Shown here in pieces: positions 43,701 through 52,215 of a stretch of 64,000 nucleotides of DNA. The notes beneath the pieces are model-generated. The model worked only from the letters and a program-made list of their open reading frames with translations. It searched no databases and was not told the DNA's origin. Position numbers and translations under genes: made by a program. Location of the stretch: assembly GCF_003589595.1 (NCBI RefSeq), contig NW_020653415.1, forward strand, positions 647,375 through 711,374. The letters are read 5' to 3'. Source of the DNA: Hyposmocoma kahamanoa (lineage: Eukaryota; Arthropoda; Insecta; Lepidoptera; Cosmopterigidae). Every line of letters begins with the position of its first letter. Position 1 is the stretch's first letter.

Positions 43701-44267
43701 GGCTATAAGAGTTTTTTTTTTGCCTGTTTACATAGATCATTATTAGAAGGTAGATTTTAAAGTATTTGTTGGGAAGAGGATACCTCAGTATTGGTCCCAT
43801 TTAAATTTGAAGAAAATATTCTACCTTAAGGGTGGCAAACTAGGGGACGAACTCTGTAACCGATTTCAATATAACTTGGCAAATGGATGTAATTCCACCA
43901 AATTTTGAGGTCGGTTTTTTAAGAACTCTGTACTAAGATTATTAGTTTAAGTTTATGCTATGAGTTTCCTAATTATATGTTACCTTTTTGAGCTGATGGC
44001 CAATTTATTAACAATTTCTTGCGAAAAAATGTCTGAAAATGAAATTAGTGAACAAAAATTAAAATCTAACGTCTGGCAGTATGGCCAATTAGACGCCATA
44101 GCCTGTCCCGGGCGAAAAATTTTACTGTTTAGGATTAAGAAAGAAAATTGGTTTTTTTTTTCAGTCGCAGCAAGATACGTCATGTGGCAGTGCGTGTGGG
44201 CAAAGAACAAGCCAACTTAGACCTCCCAGCTCGCTCTATCACTACTATAGAATTTCCAAAGTACTGA
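25688..44267 (+). CDS. Gba1: Lysosomal glucosylceramidase (GH30, GBA1-like), complete twelve-exon gene
   Basis: Retaining beta-glucosidase that cleaves glucosylceramide to glucose and ceramide in the lysosome. Exons: 25688-25760, 30286-30413, 30813-30864, 31214-31352, 34901-35057, 35764-35924, 36297-36420, 36876-36989, 38781-38928, 41740-41819, 42442-42731, 44165-44267. All junctions are GT-AG, phases agree, and the total is 1569 nt (522 aa; human precursor 536). Visible: signal peptide 1-24, Cys-rich N-terminus (PVCVCNDTYCDE), EGFGGAVTDAAGIN, acid/base E257 in TTNEP, nucleophile E362 in ASEAC, GWLDWNL, and GGPNWASNFVDSPIIV. Likely N-glycosylation sites include NDT, NLS, NFS and NST. Insects often have several GBA paralogs, so 'GBA1-like' is safer than strict orthology. 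Confidence 0.96.
26222..26535 (+). repeat. RD fragment followed by an RB copy, GBA intron 1
   Basis: GAAATGAAACTATTTTTTCG starts the RD piece. RB follows from about 26272 (AAAAAAGGAGGTTCTCAATT) to GAGATCGGTTTTTTTCGG near 26530. Confidence 0.6.
27018..27318 (+). mobile_element. RC retroposon copy B, with TSD
   Basis: 301 bp inserted into the SINE. The exact 12-bp duplication GGGTTTCCCTAG lies at 27006-27017 and 27319-27330. The head matches copies A and C. The tail is TAGGCTGATGGCTTAGCC and then CTTAATAAAAAAAAA. Confidence 0.9.
27355..27378 (+). repeat. (ATT)n SINE tail
   Basis: Seven or so ATT units at the 3' end of the SINE. Confidence 0.75.
28495..28640 (+). repeat. RD repeat fragment, GBA intron 1
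   Basis: Reads GAGACTATTTTTCCGGATTC and GCATATTTGTTTTTCAAACA, then CACGGTTGACTGAGG. It matches the RD core. Confidence 0.5.
28890..29090 (-). pseudogene. Retroelement tail relic, Penelope-like
   Basis: The minus frame has RMLRESIEIKKRPNFNREDG followed by FSVPPV. The pattern R-E-(A/S)-I-E-I-x-K-x-P-x-N-F-N-R-E-D-G is familiar from the C-terminus of Penelope-like and similar insect retroelements. Only about 60 residues remain. The rest of intron 1 (27.4-28.5 and 29.5-30.2 kb) shows no coding element. Confidence 0.45.
29159..29480 (-). pseudogene. DDE transposase C-terminal relic (IS630/Tc1-mariner superfamily)
   Basis: The minus strand reads EVLRLPPYHCELSPIELIWS then LAKRK, with a one-base frameshift near 29362, continuing AKKNINSNNLSAPDTEKLIS. 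The LPPYxCxLxPIExxW block is the usual third-acidic-residue region of DDE_3 transposases. The N-terminal half is absent. Confidence 0.6.
30286..30413 (+). CDS. Gba1: Glucosylceramidase exon 2
   Basis: Residues 25-67, the mature N-terminus: DKPCAARAIKGRSPVCVCND and TYCDE, with the conserved disulphide cysteines of GBA1. Acceptor ACCAG/AT, donor GAG/GTGACA. Confidence 0.93.
30561..30740 (-). repeat. RA copy in GBA intron 2
   Basis: GTAACGGGACGAACAAGTCG, GGCACTGCCACTGCGCCCGT and CATGTGTCTGTAATTTCAC. It ends about 70 bp before exon 3. Confidence 0.75.
30813..30864 (+). CDS. Gba1: Glucosylceramidase exon 3 (small)
   Basis: Residues 68-84 (GGLRFHKRTAKLEEILS) plus one base. Acceptor TTAAAG/GGAGG, donor TCAA/GTAAGT. 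The exon is needed to keep frame between exons 2 and 4. The exact acceptor (AAAG or GGAG) is slightly uncertain. Confidence 0.8.
31214..31352 (+). CDS. Gba1: Glucosylceramidase exon 4
   Basis: Residues 85-130 with YQTIEGFGGAVTDAAGINW, the GH30 signature region, and the NLS sequon. Acceptor TTTCAG/AC, donor AA/GTGAGT. Confidence 0.95.
32490..33166 (-). mobile_element. Two tandem RB copies, GBA intron 4
   Basis: Both read AAAAAA(C)CTGATCT/CGACCTCAA, GTGCGCGAAACCGGA and CTTCTTCAAATTTAA. One spans about 32490-32810, the other about 32820-33166. The second is interrupted at its end by the TTAA-flanked MITE. Confidence 0.7.
33167..33465. mobile_element. MITE with TTAA target duplication (piggyBac type)
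   Basis: Inverted ends of about 40 bp (TAAAAATGGAAGTAAAT outermost), bounded on both sides by TTAA (33167-33170 and 33462-33465). TTAA specificity is characteristic of piggyBac transposition. No transposase remains. Confidence 0.75.
33855..34350 (+). pseudogene. Jockey/R1-type LINE relic: RNase H and Cys-rich C-terminus
   Basis: Near 33880 the frame reads VALPWISSHVGIRGNETVDH, with LAK following, the conserved end of a LINE RNase H. After a frameshift, 34033-34350 carries a C-E-C-x8-H-x4-C motif (CECGLGEGSLDHIFFEC), the usual zinc-like motif after the RT. It lies in GBA intron 4, in gene orientation. Confidence 0.7.
34901..35057 (+). CDS. Gba1: Glucosylceramidase exon 5
   Basis: Residues 131-183: SYYGDTGIQYNMLRTPIGGC, then DFSTHAYAYNELPENDTKLA and the NFSLAPED segment. 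Acceptor TTACAG/T, donor AAG/GTAAAC. Confidence 0.95.
35205..35350 (+). pseudogene. RTE-like LINE C-terminal relic
   Basis: The plus strand encodes NAKFKWQWAGHIARRTDER, a stop, then VLEWRPRTGRR with frame changes. KWxWAGHIARR and EWRPR are familiar from insect endonuclease-reverse transcriptases. It lies in GBA intron 5. Confidence 0.6.
35455..35560 (+). repeat. tRNA-derived SINE head, GBA intron 5
   Basis: TTCAACGGTTAGCACTCAGT (box A region) and CCAGGTTCGAATCCTGC (box B). The acceptor ends do not pair. Confidence 0.55.
35764..35924 (+). CDS. Gba1: Glucosylceramidase exon 6
   Basis: Residues 184-236: IPMIKKIMATSSTPVEIVAT and TWSPPKWMKTNNA, the strand bearing the substrate-contact TWSPP. Acceptor AACAG/ATA, donor AA/GTAAGT. 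Confidence 0.95.
36297..36420 (+). CDS. Gba1: Glucosylceramidase exon 7 (acid/base Glu)
   Basis: Residues 237-278, with KVWAITTTNEP carrying the acid/base catalyst E257. Acceptor TTTCAG/G, donor ATG/GTAAGG. Confidence 0.95.
36876..36989 (+). CDS. Gba1: Glucosylceramidase exon 8
   Basis: Residues 279-316: GDWISNNLGPTIRNSTFKNV and KILGLDDQRY. LGPT and the LDDQR block match the GBA1 family. Acceptor TTACAG/GGTGAT, donor GTG/GTAAGC. Confidence 0.95.
37945..38395 (-). pseudogene. Internally deleted mariner transposase
   Basis: The minus strand 38182-38391 encodes ILKNEPRGKPVTKINHELKV followed by EADPYQTTKELAAWFNVS, a mariner N-terminal DNA-binding region. 37952-38152 encodes HPPSY-like and LAPTDYNFFRDLDYFFAWK, the C-terminal end (SPDLAPTDYHFF-type). 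The catalytic middle is missing between them. It lies in GBA intron 8. Confidence 0.75.
38541..38691. mobile_element. Approx. 150-bp MITE with 21-bp perfect TIRs
   Basis: The left end starts GGGGCCTTACCATGAACTCT (38541-38561) and its exact inverse is at 38671-38691. It ends 89 bp before GBA exon 9. Confidence 0.85.
38781..38928 (+). CDS. Gba1: Glucosylceramidase exon 9 (nucleophile Glu)
   Basis: Residues 317-365 plus one base: ALEYLDGVAVHYYGD, then FVLASEACEG with nucleophile E362. Acceptor TTTCAG/ATGGTG, donor GAAG/GTAACA. Confidence 0.95.
39230..40128. mobile_element. Approx. 900-bp non-autonomous DNA transposon, GBA intron 9
   Basis: The inverted ends GTGTTGATTTGCATTCTCGC (left, 39235-39254) and the reverse complement at 40104-40124 extend to about 30 bp. 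TATA-like flanks suggest TA target use. No transposase ORF lies between the ends. Confidence 0.7.
40120..40171. repeat. Perfect 24-bp-arm palindrome
   Basis: Arm ending ATATAAATATCATATA, 4-nt loop TTTA, then the exact inverse. It overlaps the right end of the 39230-40128 element. Confidence 0.9.
41538..41690 (+). repeat. RD repeat copy next to GBA exon 10
   Basis: GGAAATGAAACTATTTTTCC, GGCGTTTCGGGCCCTTTACA and CATGTGTAACAATCGCGAAA. It ends about 50 bp before the exon 10 acceptor. Confidence 0.65.
41740..41819 (+). CDS. Gba1: Glucosylceramidase exon 10
   Basis: Residues 366-392: SYPWDTEKVALGLWNRANNY and ISDIIT. Acceptor TTTTTTCAG/GC, donor ACG/GTAAGT. Confidence 0.95.
42442..42731 (+). CDS. 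Gba1: Glucosylceramidase exon 11
   Basis: Residues 393-488 plus two bases: DVVGWLDWNLCLDKRGGPNW, FVDSPIIV, KQPMFYALGHFSKFVPRGS, ending YVVILHN. Acceptor TTTGCAG/GAC, donor AG/GTAAGT. Confidence 0.96.
42865..42985 (+). repeat. SINE-like fragment, GBA intron 11
   Basis: CGGTAGCCCCGGTTAGGC, CGATTTGAATCCAGTC and TTTGTGTTTGTTCGGTCTTT. The same body is seen at 50145-50240. Confidence 0.5.
43000..43060 (-). repeat. Repeat shared with 60690-60730
   Basis: TTTTTCACCTCACTAGCTCG and GGAAAGGCTTTCTTTCT match the inverse of the sequence at 60690-60730. Confidence 0.5.
43735..43945 (+). mobile_element. RB copy, 5' truncated, GBA intron 11
   Basis: GTCCCATTTAAATTTGAAGA, TAAGGGTGGCAAACTAGGGG and GAGGTCGGTTTTTTAAGAAC. 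It ends about 220 bp before the last GBA exon. Confidence 0.7.
44165..44267 (+). CDS. Gba1: Glucosylceramidase exon 12 (C-terminus, stop)
   Basis: Residues 489-522 and TGA: SRSKIRHVAVRVGKEQANLD then LPARSITTIEFPKY, the final strand of the beta-sandwich. Acceptor TTTTCAG/TCGC. Confidence 0.93.
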
Positions 44268-44271
44268 TTGA

Positions 44272-44277
44272 AATAAA
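44272..44277 (+). terminator. Poly(A) signal of the glucosylceramidase gene
   Basis: AATAAA five bases after the stop codon, which implies a very short 3' UTR. Later AT-rich matches could also serve. Confidence 0.55.
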
Positions 44278-44994
44278 GTTGCGAATATATTTTTTGTTTC
44301 ATTTTCTTCGTTATAATTGCAATTCGGTAGCAAAGAACAACAAATATCAACATGCAAAACCTAAATATATGAATTTTGAGTGTTGTAATAAGGATACAAA
44401 ATAACAATTTTTCGGAAGAGGAGATTAAAGATTCTACGAACGAAATTGTCGATAACTATTTTTATATCGAGATTATCGCGATTGTTACATAATATGTAAA
44501 AAATAATCCGAAAAATAGTTCCATTTACAAACGGAAGAAAGCATCCATCGTAGCCAGCAGCCACAGCGTCCAAAGAGGCGTTAACATACTGCCCCTCCTC
44601 GAGGAGGCGGCTTCCTGCTATAGATTTGGGTAAGGCACATAACATGCGGACGGTTCGCCGTATGGTGCCTCGTCCTGTGATTGTTTATATTCGTGGTCAC
44701 GGTTTTGTTCTTAAATTAGAGTGTTATAAAATTTCACCTAATATACATAATTTGTTTCATGTACTTCGTAACATTTTTATGACTTTCATTTTTTAATTTA
44801 TTTATTGAAAACACTTGCTTACAGTATTTAACACTACCAAAACGCCTACAAGTCAAGCTGATTGAATTTAAAAACAAAAATACAATAAAATAAAAAATTA
44901 GATATTAAAAAAAATAAAATTAAGAAAAACAACATTACAAAATGAAATTGAAAAACACTGCGCACAGTATGCTTACCCACTCTACAGTGCTCGA

Positions 44995-45235
44995 AAGGTA
45001 GTTCACGAACAGAAGTGTCCCGCACCAGAGGGTCTACTCTCGTCGTGGTGAATGGTCACTGATCCCACGGCGCCGCCGACTCAACCGGCGAGAGGGAAAC
45101 CCGGGGGGTTTTAGTGGGGTAGGCCTTCCAGTGTGGAGGGAGAGTCCCCACATAAAGATTATATCCATATTATTATGTCCATATTGTATCCATAAAGATT
45201 TCCCCCCCGTCAAAAACAAAAAAAAAGGGGTCTAC
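44995..45235 (-). repeat. Probable LINE 3'-end fragment
   Basis: GC-rich island in AT-rich DNA. The minus frame reads RPTPLKPPGFPSRRLSRRRR and GISDHSPRRE, a pattern seen near 3' ends of lepidopteran non-LTR elements. The sequence before it (44280-44990) has no gene, apart from an RD-like scrap near 44440-44525. Confidence 0.4.
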
Positions 45236-45240
45236 TCTCG

Positions 45241-45408
45241 ATCTCTGTCAGACATCCGTCCGAAACAATTACTGTCAAATAAGTAATATTCGACAAAATT
45301 AAAAGACAAGTATCCAGTTTGAAGCTTCATTCGCATCACGCGTCTTTTCACTAGGTCAAGTATTGCTTATTTGGTAGTAATTGTTTCGGACGGATGTCGG
45401 ACGGAGAT
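45241..45408. mobile_element. Palindromic MITE, second copy
   Basis: Arms of about 45 bp (GACATCCGTCCGAAACAATT, then GTCAAATAAGTAAT-like) around an approx. 75-bp centre. It corresponds to the inner part of the palindrome at 13890-14215, with similar GGGGTCTACTC flank. Confidence 0.8.
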
Positions 45409-45409
45409 A

Positions 45410-46480
45410 TATTATGGTAAAAGTTCTTCCCAAAGCCAGACCACATCCTATAAATAGCCAACAGACTTTATTATAATTATTTAAATATTAAATTTATTAT
45501 AATGTGCTGTGCGTAAGATTATAATTTTAATTGTTTTACTCATACTACCGATTTTAACTTTGTGTTTGTCTCGTATACCGCTTGAGGCCGCGAGTTGTTC
45601 TTACCGGAACTTTATCACATTCTATTAATTAGATTAGCCATATGATTCAATTATAGTCATTTAATTAGTCAATTATTATATACTGAAAATATGTAATGAT
45701 ATATAAATACTGTAGTTGTATGTTGTAATTAAAAGCAAATGTATTCACTCATTTCACAGACTTTTTAATGTTGTTGTTCCAAATTACACCGCTGGATGTC
45801 ACTGCTGTTCAAAAATAGTTTTTACTTGTTAAGGTTTTGGCGGGAAAGACAGTTGTGTAAATGAGAAATAAAAATGGTTTATTTTAGTACAATTATGTGT
45901 ATTCCAGGTCCTTTTTTTTTACTTGTAAAACATTAAGTTTTGACGAATTATACCACATTAATTATTGCTTATAGTGGGGAAAATGCTTGCCTCCTATATA
46001 GTCCTGAGCTAGATTCCATGGAGGAGCCTGTACAATGAAATAATTTTCGAATCAGTTTTAGGAGGTTAGCGCGAAATAAAATAAATAATGTTGGTTATTT
46101 TAAAGTTTAAAATGATCCTTTTCATTCATATAACATTTGAAAGCAATATAGCAACAATGTCTGCAATGAAAAATTTTTGGAAAGGAAGAAGATAAACAAC
46201 ACAATGTTACCAGTATTAATAATATTACAAAGTGTTAACCTGTCAATCTTAGCTCGATTTAAATTGCTATCGACCTAGATTTGATTGATTGTAGATTTAT
46301 TTTTGTAATATAAAATGTACTAAATTCAACATAAATGTATGTTAAAAATTTCACATAACTCTTCCACATACTCTACTTAAGTCTCATTGGGACTGTGTGG
46401 CCGATTATGTCCTTAAGGGCTAATGGAAGCACGCGGACAGCAAGACTTATCAATGTTATATTTTATTTATTTATTTAATT
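45410..46480. other. AT-rich intergenic, nothing assigned
   Basis: No ORF, tRNA-like motif or recognised repeat stands out. Confidence 0.35.
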
Positions 46481-46589
46481 ATTTATTGTACAGGAAAACA
46501 CAAATCACATTTGGTTAAACGGAAAATACAAATAAAAGGTACTGCTTATTTCTATAAGAAATTTCTTCCTGCAGACCAAAATACAGGAC

Positions 46590-46633
46590 TCGGCACGTAA
46601 ACCCGTTATAGTAAGATAACGGATTTACGTGCA
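46590..46633. repeat. Inverted repeat hairpin
   Basis: GCACGTAAACCCGTTAT and its near-perfect inverse (ATAACGGATTTACGTGC) around a 6-nt loop, downstream (minus) of the LINE relic. Confidence 0.7.
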
Positions 46634-46747
46634 CAACAAAACATAATTAAATTATGTAATAAAATAATAATAAAAAAACAGCAAAAATATGAAATTACTA
46701 CAGATTGCATAAATACATAGATAAATACACATTTCATATTATAATAT

Positions 46748-47150
46748 CTATAAAATGGATGGAACAGAGGATAAATAGTGTTCCTTCACTCTCATTTTAA
46801 AGGTAACTAAGGATTTACTGTCATGTGCAGTAATGGGAAGTGCGTTCCAAAGTCTGATCGCATGAACAGTAAAAGAGTGAGAATAAAAACCGGAATTGAA
46901 TAATAGAAAAGATAATTGGAATCTAACGAGAGAGCGACAAGGCTTATCCTGGGACCTGAGAAAACTGAAACGCTCTTTCGGATACCTGGGAGACAAAGGA
47001 TTATGTAGAATGTTGTAAAGAAGAGAGACGACATGCAAATTCCTGCGGAGACGAATGGGAAGCCATTTGAGCTGATTGCGATAGTGTGAGATTCGATCAT
47101 ATTTACGAAGGCCAAAGATGAATATACATAGATTTTGCAACAGTTCAAGC
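46748..47150 (-). pseudogene. LINE reverse transcriptase C-terminal fragment
   Basis: The 130-residue minus frame has SHYRNQLKWLPIRLRRNLHV, PLSPRYPKERF and a terminal HAIRLWNALPITAHDSKSLV. The (R/L)WNxLP ending is diagnostic of many non-LTR RT C-termini. The catalytic core is missing. Confidence 0.7.
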
Positions 47151-48200
47151 TTATTTAGCAGTTCTTCAGTAGCATCTAAATAGCAGGAATCTGCATAGTT
47201 TAAGAACGGTAATATAAGAGATTTTACAATTGAATTGATTTTATGATATTACAATTGAAATAAGGTCTAAATTAATTAATTAATCTGTTAAATGTTATTA
47301 ATAAATTCAACCTATATAATTATTAGTATTAGATGTTTATCGTGGCGATGGTATCGTTGAATTGGTTTATGTTTTGAAAAACGATGTGTCGACAAGGTCA
47401 GGTTGAAAATCAGTACCGCGAGGCATACAGCCACAAGGATTATACTGAGCCTCTTCCTTCCACGCACTGTTGTTGTTCCCACAATATTGTTATATTATTA
47501 TGTTCTGTATAAATGGTTTAAATTAATATGCACTGAGACTCAGAGCGAAATGCCTCGTTACGTCTTTACTCTCTAGAGCAGAAATTCAACATCAATGGAC
47601 TCGGCTACAAAACATCGTATGGAAGGTTCTTCAAAGAAATTTAGAACTCATAATATAACACAAGCGTAAAATGTAGTCCAGTCTACATGTACCAAATATA
47701 TAAAGGAATTCAGTCTATTGACAACAGGACAAAGCCCCTCAAACGGTCCATTGTAAAACGACGTTGATGGTCAAAGCCATTTCGTGTAGGGTGAACATGA
47801 TAAAAAATAATAATACAATACAATACAAATATTCGTTTTAGTAAACAACATGCCTACATAAACAAAACACAGATACAACGGGTGGCCTTATCCCCAGATA
47901 ACAATCTCTTGCAGTCAACATCCGGGTTACGTGATACAATTAAAGATAATAATTAATTGAGGGCGCAACGAATGCTCACTGAACACGAATTTAACACACG
48001 TATTGTACTTACACTAATAAAATAAACAAAATATTTAAATAAATAAAAAAATGTAAAGAAAAACATATATTTACATAAATTATCACCACGGATTAAAGGG
48101 AAAAAGAATTTGGTGTATATAAAACAGTAACAGTAAGTAAACAGAGTAAGTAACAGAGTATTTTTTATAGTAAAGTTCTAATAAAATGTAATAATATATT
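47150..48200. other. AT-rich intergenic, nothing assigned
   Basis: Low-complexity AT-rich sequence. Only short repeat-like scraps are seen, such as near 47400-47480. Confidence 0.35.
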
Positions 48201-48239
48201 ACAATGACGACGTCTGTGGTCGAATGGCTTACACACCAT

Positions 48240-48600
48240 GTGGCTGTAATGTCACTAGCACCCTTACCCTCTAAAACCGAAACGCAGTATTGGTCACATT
48301 GCTGCTTGACGGCAGATATAAATAATAAATCACGCGCACACACTCATAGCCCTAGGGAAACACTGTATCGCGGGTGCCATGGACACATACATAGACAACC
48401 ATAAATTACACCAAAACTCATGAGAGAAATAAATGTAGGCCATACAAATATTTCTATCGGCCCGGGAATCGAACCCGGGACCTCTGTGTGGCAATCTACC
48501 ATGGTAACCGTTCGGCCACTGGGGCAGTTTAAATATAGATAAAGTGGCAGTACTTCCCTGGGCGAATTCTTTTATAAAGAGCCCTGCAGCTACAAAGACT
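48240..48600 (-). repeat. RA copy split by a SINE
   Basis: RA sequence at 48240-48325 (CACCCTTACCCTCTAAAACC, CTTGACGGCAGATATA) resumes at 48540 (TAAAGTGGCAGTACTTCCCT). The SINE lies between. Confidence 0.7.
48335..48535 (-). mobile_element. tRNA-derived SINE (same family as 26846)
   Basis: The minus strand begins CCCCAGTGGCCGAACGGTTA, has GTCCCGGGTTCGATTCCCGG, and the body ends GGTGCCATGG...CACAGTGTTTCCCTAGGGC-like. It has inserted into an RA element. Confidence 0.8.
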
Positions 48601-49014
48601 CGATTCAACTTTTTTAAATCCACTCGATAGAATGATACCTCCAATGAACACGACGCCCACATAATTTTTTGGTCATTTTCTGTTTTCGATTTTAATTTAT
48701 AAAAAAATAAATTAAAATCCTTTATTTTAAATTTTTATTCAATTGATTCACTTCAATTCAATTATTTTAGTGAAATTACTCCACTAGCTTGTTATAATTA
48801 TTAATACAAAGATTGAACACTCAGAAAAAATTCCTTCGATCCGGCCGGATTCGAAAATTCGAATATATATATGAAGTGTACATTAAAATTTTCAAAATCG
48901 AGGTGTAATAACATAATATAAAATTCACTGAAATAATAATAATTTAGTCAAAAGTAAAAATTTAAAATAACTCACATTTACAATTAATAAAATAAAAATT
49001 CAAATTAGCAAATA

Positions 49015-49052
49015 AATAATAATTTACGCTCCCCGGAGCGTAAATTATTATT
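49015..49052. repeat. Perfect 18-bp stem palindrome
   Basis: AATAATAATTTACGCTCC, two C as loop, then the exact inverse. Confidence 0.9.
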
Positions 49053-49494
49053 AATTTTGTAAATAAAAAAAGCAAAATAAAAACAGAGATGACCAAAAAA
49101 TTAAGTTGACGTTTCAGGGTTCAGCCCAGTCCCACATAACCCCGGCTCTGCCCCCGCGGGGCCGGGGTATCTGTAAGCAGATTCCCCCGGATTAACAAAA
49201 AAAAAAAAGTGTTCGAGGTATTGAGAAAAACTATGCATTATTTAATATGCGAGTACTACAGATCCGATTGTATACCAATAGTGTCCTCGAGTTTTACCTA
49301 TAGGCCAACGCACTTTGCCTGACTTCGTATAGTTCCGAATCTTTGACACAGCAAGTTTCCTATCCATGTTTTACCGGTTTTCCCTCACCGTTACCCAGAT
49401 AATGATATCCCCTTCCTCATTTTCCTCGATCGTTTTTTAACACAGTTGTATCACATACACAATGTCCTTCTATACCATAGGTTTCCAAAATTAT

Positions 49495-50013
49495 TGGCTC
49501 ACTGCCCACTTAGGCAAGATAAAAAAGCTTCGACGCCTACCACAAAAAACTTAACACAAAAAATCACAAGGAAATCGGAGATCTGATCCGACCACCTTTT
49601 GGGACTCCTGCCCCTAGGTCTCTTCCTCATCAAAAGTTCCAGGTTATGAGCATCTTACGTGTCACGTGACCAAAACAGCGTATCACACGCTGCATGCAAG
49701 TTGAAGACAGACGCTGAGCATTCTTCATCTTGAGTTCCTCAAGTACAGAGACAATGGTACGGCGGGCTGTCCACGGTACCCTTAACATTCCGGGCCAGCA
49801 CCACATTTCAAAGGCGCCAATTCTTTTCCTGCCGGCGGCTTTCAGTGTCCATGTCTGTGCAGTATACAGAGAGCTGGAGTAGACAAGAGTGCGAATTAGA
49901 CGTATTTTAGTTCGGTTTCTGATATTCCTGTCTCTCCCTATCTCCCTCCAAAACTGGACAGCATCAACGTCAATGGTTTTCGAGGCCCCTACCGCCCTAG
50001 GACTCTTCAGCAC
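49495..50013 (-). pseudogene. RTE-like LINE C-terminal fragment
   Basis: The minus frame: RTKIRLIRTLVYSSSLYTAQ, TWTLKA, EMWCWPGMLRVPWTARRT, VIRCFGHVTRKM, then after a break RKRPRGRSPKRWSDQ. This is the standard C-terminal order of insect RTE-clade endonuclease-reverse transcriptases. No RT catalytic box is included. Confidence 0.8.
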
Positions 50014-50144
50014 TCACTGGGGGGCGGTAGGGACCACTTTGGACTATGTTCTATACTAATACAATTCAACTGGCGAATATTTACTTTATTGAATTTTAAC
50101 ATTTAATTGCGTTTAATACATCAGAGTGTAACAGACATATAAAA

Positions 50145-50245
50145 CTCGCCACGGTAGCCACGTTGAGGCAACAGGGTCTGAGTCCAATCGGATCGAAGAA
50201 ATTTTTATTTATGTTTGTTCGATGTTAATAATAATGATCCCTTGG
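50145..50245 (+). repeat. SINE-like fragment
   Basis: CGCCACGGTAGCCACGTTGA, GTCTGAGTCCAATCGGATCG and TTTATGTTTGTTCGATG, related to 42865-42985. Confidence 0.5.
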
Positions 50246-50334
50246 CAATATTATACAGTCAAGTAACTGTTGCACCAATTCTCAAAAATGTTTTCAAAGT
50301 CGCTGACCTACTCATCTATTATGTATGCATATAT

Positions 50335-50485
50335 ACAGGGTGTCCCACAGATGTGTGACGGTCGGAAAGTACAATTTCGTAGCAGTGGAGCTCCTTGTGA
50401 AAATGTTCGTCCAGGGAAGTAGTGCCACCAATGTGAGCATTATTGCGTTCCGGTTTTGGAGGGTAAGGGTGCTGGGGGCCTACTA
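50335..50485 (+). repeat. RA left-part copy
   Basis: CAGGGTGTCCCACAGATGTG, GTTCGTCCAGGGAAGTAGTG and CGTTCCGGTTTTGGAGGGTA. Confidence 0.65.
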
Positions 50486-51462
50486 TGAGCTTATAAGCAG
50501 TCAGCCATGTTCCATGCAATACACTTGACGTGGTAACACTGAATTGTTTAAATTCGTATCATGACCTACCCAAAGTTGAACGGGAATGTCATGTCAGGAT
50601 ATTGAGTTTTACGTTTTAAACGTTAATTATTGTCTCTGGCTGGCTAGCTGACATCTAACAAGAGCAAGATGGAACTACATGTTAAATCATATGAAAGAAA
50701 TAGACAGGTGTACTATCCTGGGACCGTTCAAGCACAATTAACCGATTGTGTTCAAAATGAGAGTAATTACATTTTTTTATAAATTTTATTGTTGATTATA
50801 ATTACTACGTTGTTTTATAATATCGGCAATTTTTCAATCATACATTACAATTTGTCGTACGACAAAATTACATGCCGTGTCTAGTCATTATCATTGAAAT
50901 TAATAAGGTGAGTTTGTAATTGAAACGTATCTTGTATTAGTACATTTTCATTAATTGCATTAAAGTCAAATTTGGCATTATATAACAGTTATTTTACGAT
51001 TTTCGGTCAATAAAATTATTAAAATTCTATTTCAAAATTGCAATAACATTAATGCCAATAATTTATTAACACTACTTTAAAGTTTGGGAACTCGAACTAA
51101 AATTTTCAAAAAACGCTCAATAGTTAATAGTATTTATTTATTGACAATTGGCTATATAGCATAAAAAGATAACGAATAATTATGAAACTGGAAATATAAT
51201 AAAACTTAAACGAAGTTTCTTAAAAATGTAACAAAATCTAAAAAAACTAATCACGGAGTAACTTCTTTTGAATTGCTATTTTTTACAGATGACATAATAC
51301 GATTTTCTATGAAAGAAAAGGTGAACGGATTTCGAATGGGAAATATAAGCTGTATGGACAGTTAATTGTTTTTGTAAGGTCATAGTACGAATTTGACAGG
51401 CAATCCAACTTACAGGCATAAATAGGATTGCTCTAAGAGACATAGTAGGCCCCATGGTGAAA

Positions 51463-51545
51463 TAACAGGCACATGGGACTTGTCTACTTATGTCTCAGGG
51501 TGACGGGCACAGTGGCAGTGCCGTCCCGCCATTTTGTATCGTAAT
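51463..51545 (+). repeat. RA right-part copy
   Basis: ACAGGCACATGGGACTTGTC, TATGTCTCAGGGTGACGGGC and CAGTGGCAGTGCC, then unrelated sequence. Confidence 0.7.
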
Positions 51546-51704
51546 AAAACTTAGAGGATGGAAAAAAAATAAAAGATAAAGTAGTTTAATTATTGTAAAT
51601 AGGATATATGTTTGCTTCCTGGAAACATTGTTTTATTTTCATAAATTAGTAATATACTGGAGATTGCCGCCGCTCACCTAACCGGTTCATGTGTACCAAT
51701 ACAG

Positions 51705-51771
51705 GAAGAAAAACAATCATCAAGAAGCTCCGTTGTTCTTCGACTGTTATGAGCTCGAATCCAATCTTGAA
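51705..51771 (+). other. Exon-like island of unknown origin
   Basis: Flanked by ATACAG and GTAAGA. One base and then 22 codons read KKNNHQEAPLFFDCYELESN and LE with no stop. No partner exon was identified, so this could be chance. Confidence 0.2.
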
Positions 51772-52050
51772 GTAAGAAAATGGACAGTAAAACGTTTCAT
51801 TTTCCTTAATTTAAATGTAGGTAAGTCCTTGTTCTTTTACATGAAGATAACATGTTATTTAATAGGAATTAGTCCTTATAATTGACATATAACACAGGTT
51901 TTTTTACTGCCCTCATCGTAAGCTAGACATCTTCCGGTACCTCCGGCCGAGCAGGAATTTGGGAACTGGAGAGACGCCGTTCATTCGGCGTTAGGAAGTG
52001 AGCGTGTCTTACAGCTCCGCTACCTATGAGGAGATTTGGTAGTCGACTTA

Positions 52051-52215
52051 GGGTCGTATTCTAGAACTCTATTCAATGCTCAAGTCAGGATTTGAGTATG
52101 GTTTAAAGCACTCGAAATCATACTCAAGTCCCTGCCATTAGGGTCGTATTTCCAGTGCTTGTGTTTCCAGTGTAATCCTGACTTGAGCATTGAGTAGAGT
52201 TCTAGAATACGACCC
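52051..52215. mobile_element. Palindromic MITE with TTA duplication (PIF/Harbinger type)
   Basis: The ends GGGTCGTATTCTAGAACTCT and the exact inverse extend to about 40 bp. TTA flanks both sides (52048-52050 and 52216-52218). The 3-bp TTA duplication suits PIF/Harbinger. It has inserted between two related GC-rich segments (51960-52040 and 52220-52310) sharing GAAGTGAGCGTG. Confidence 0.85.
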
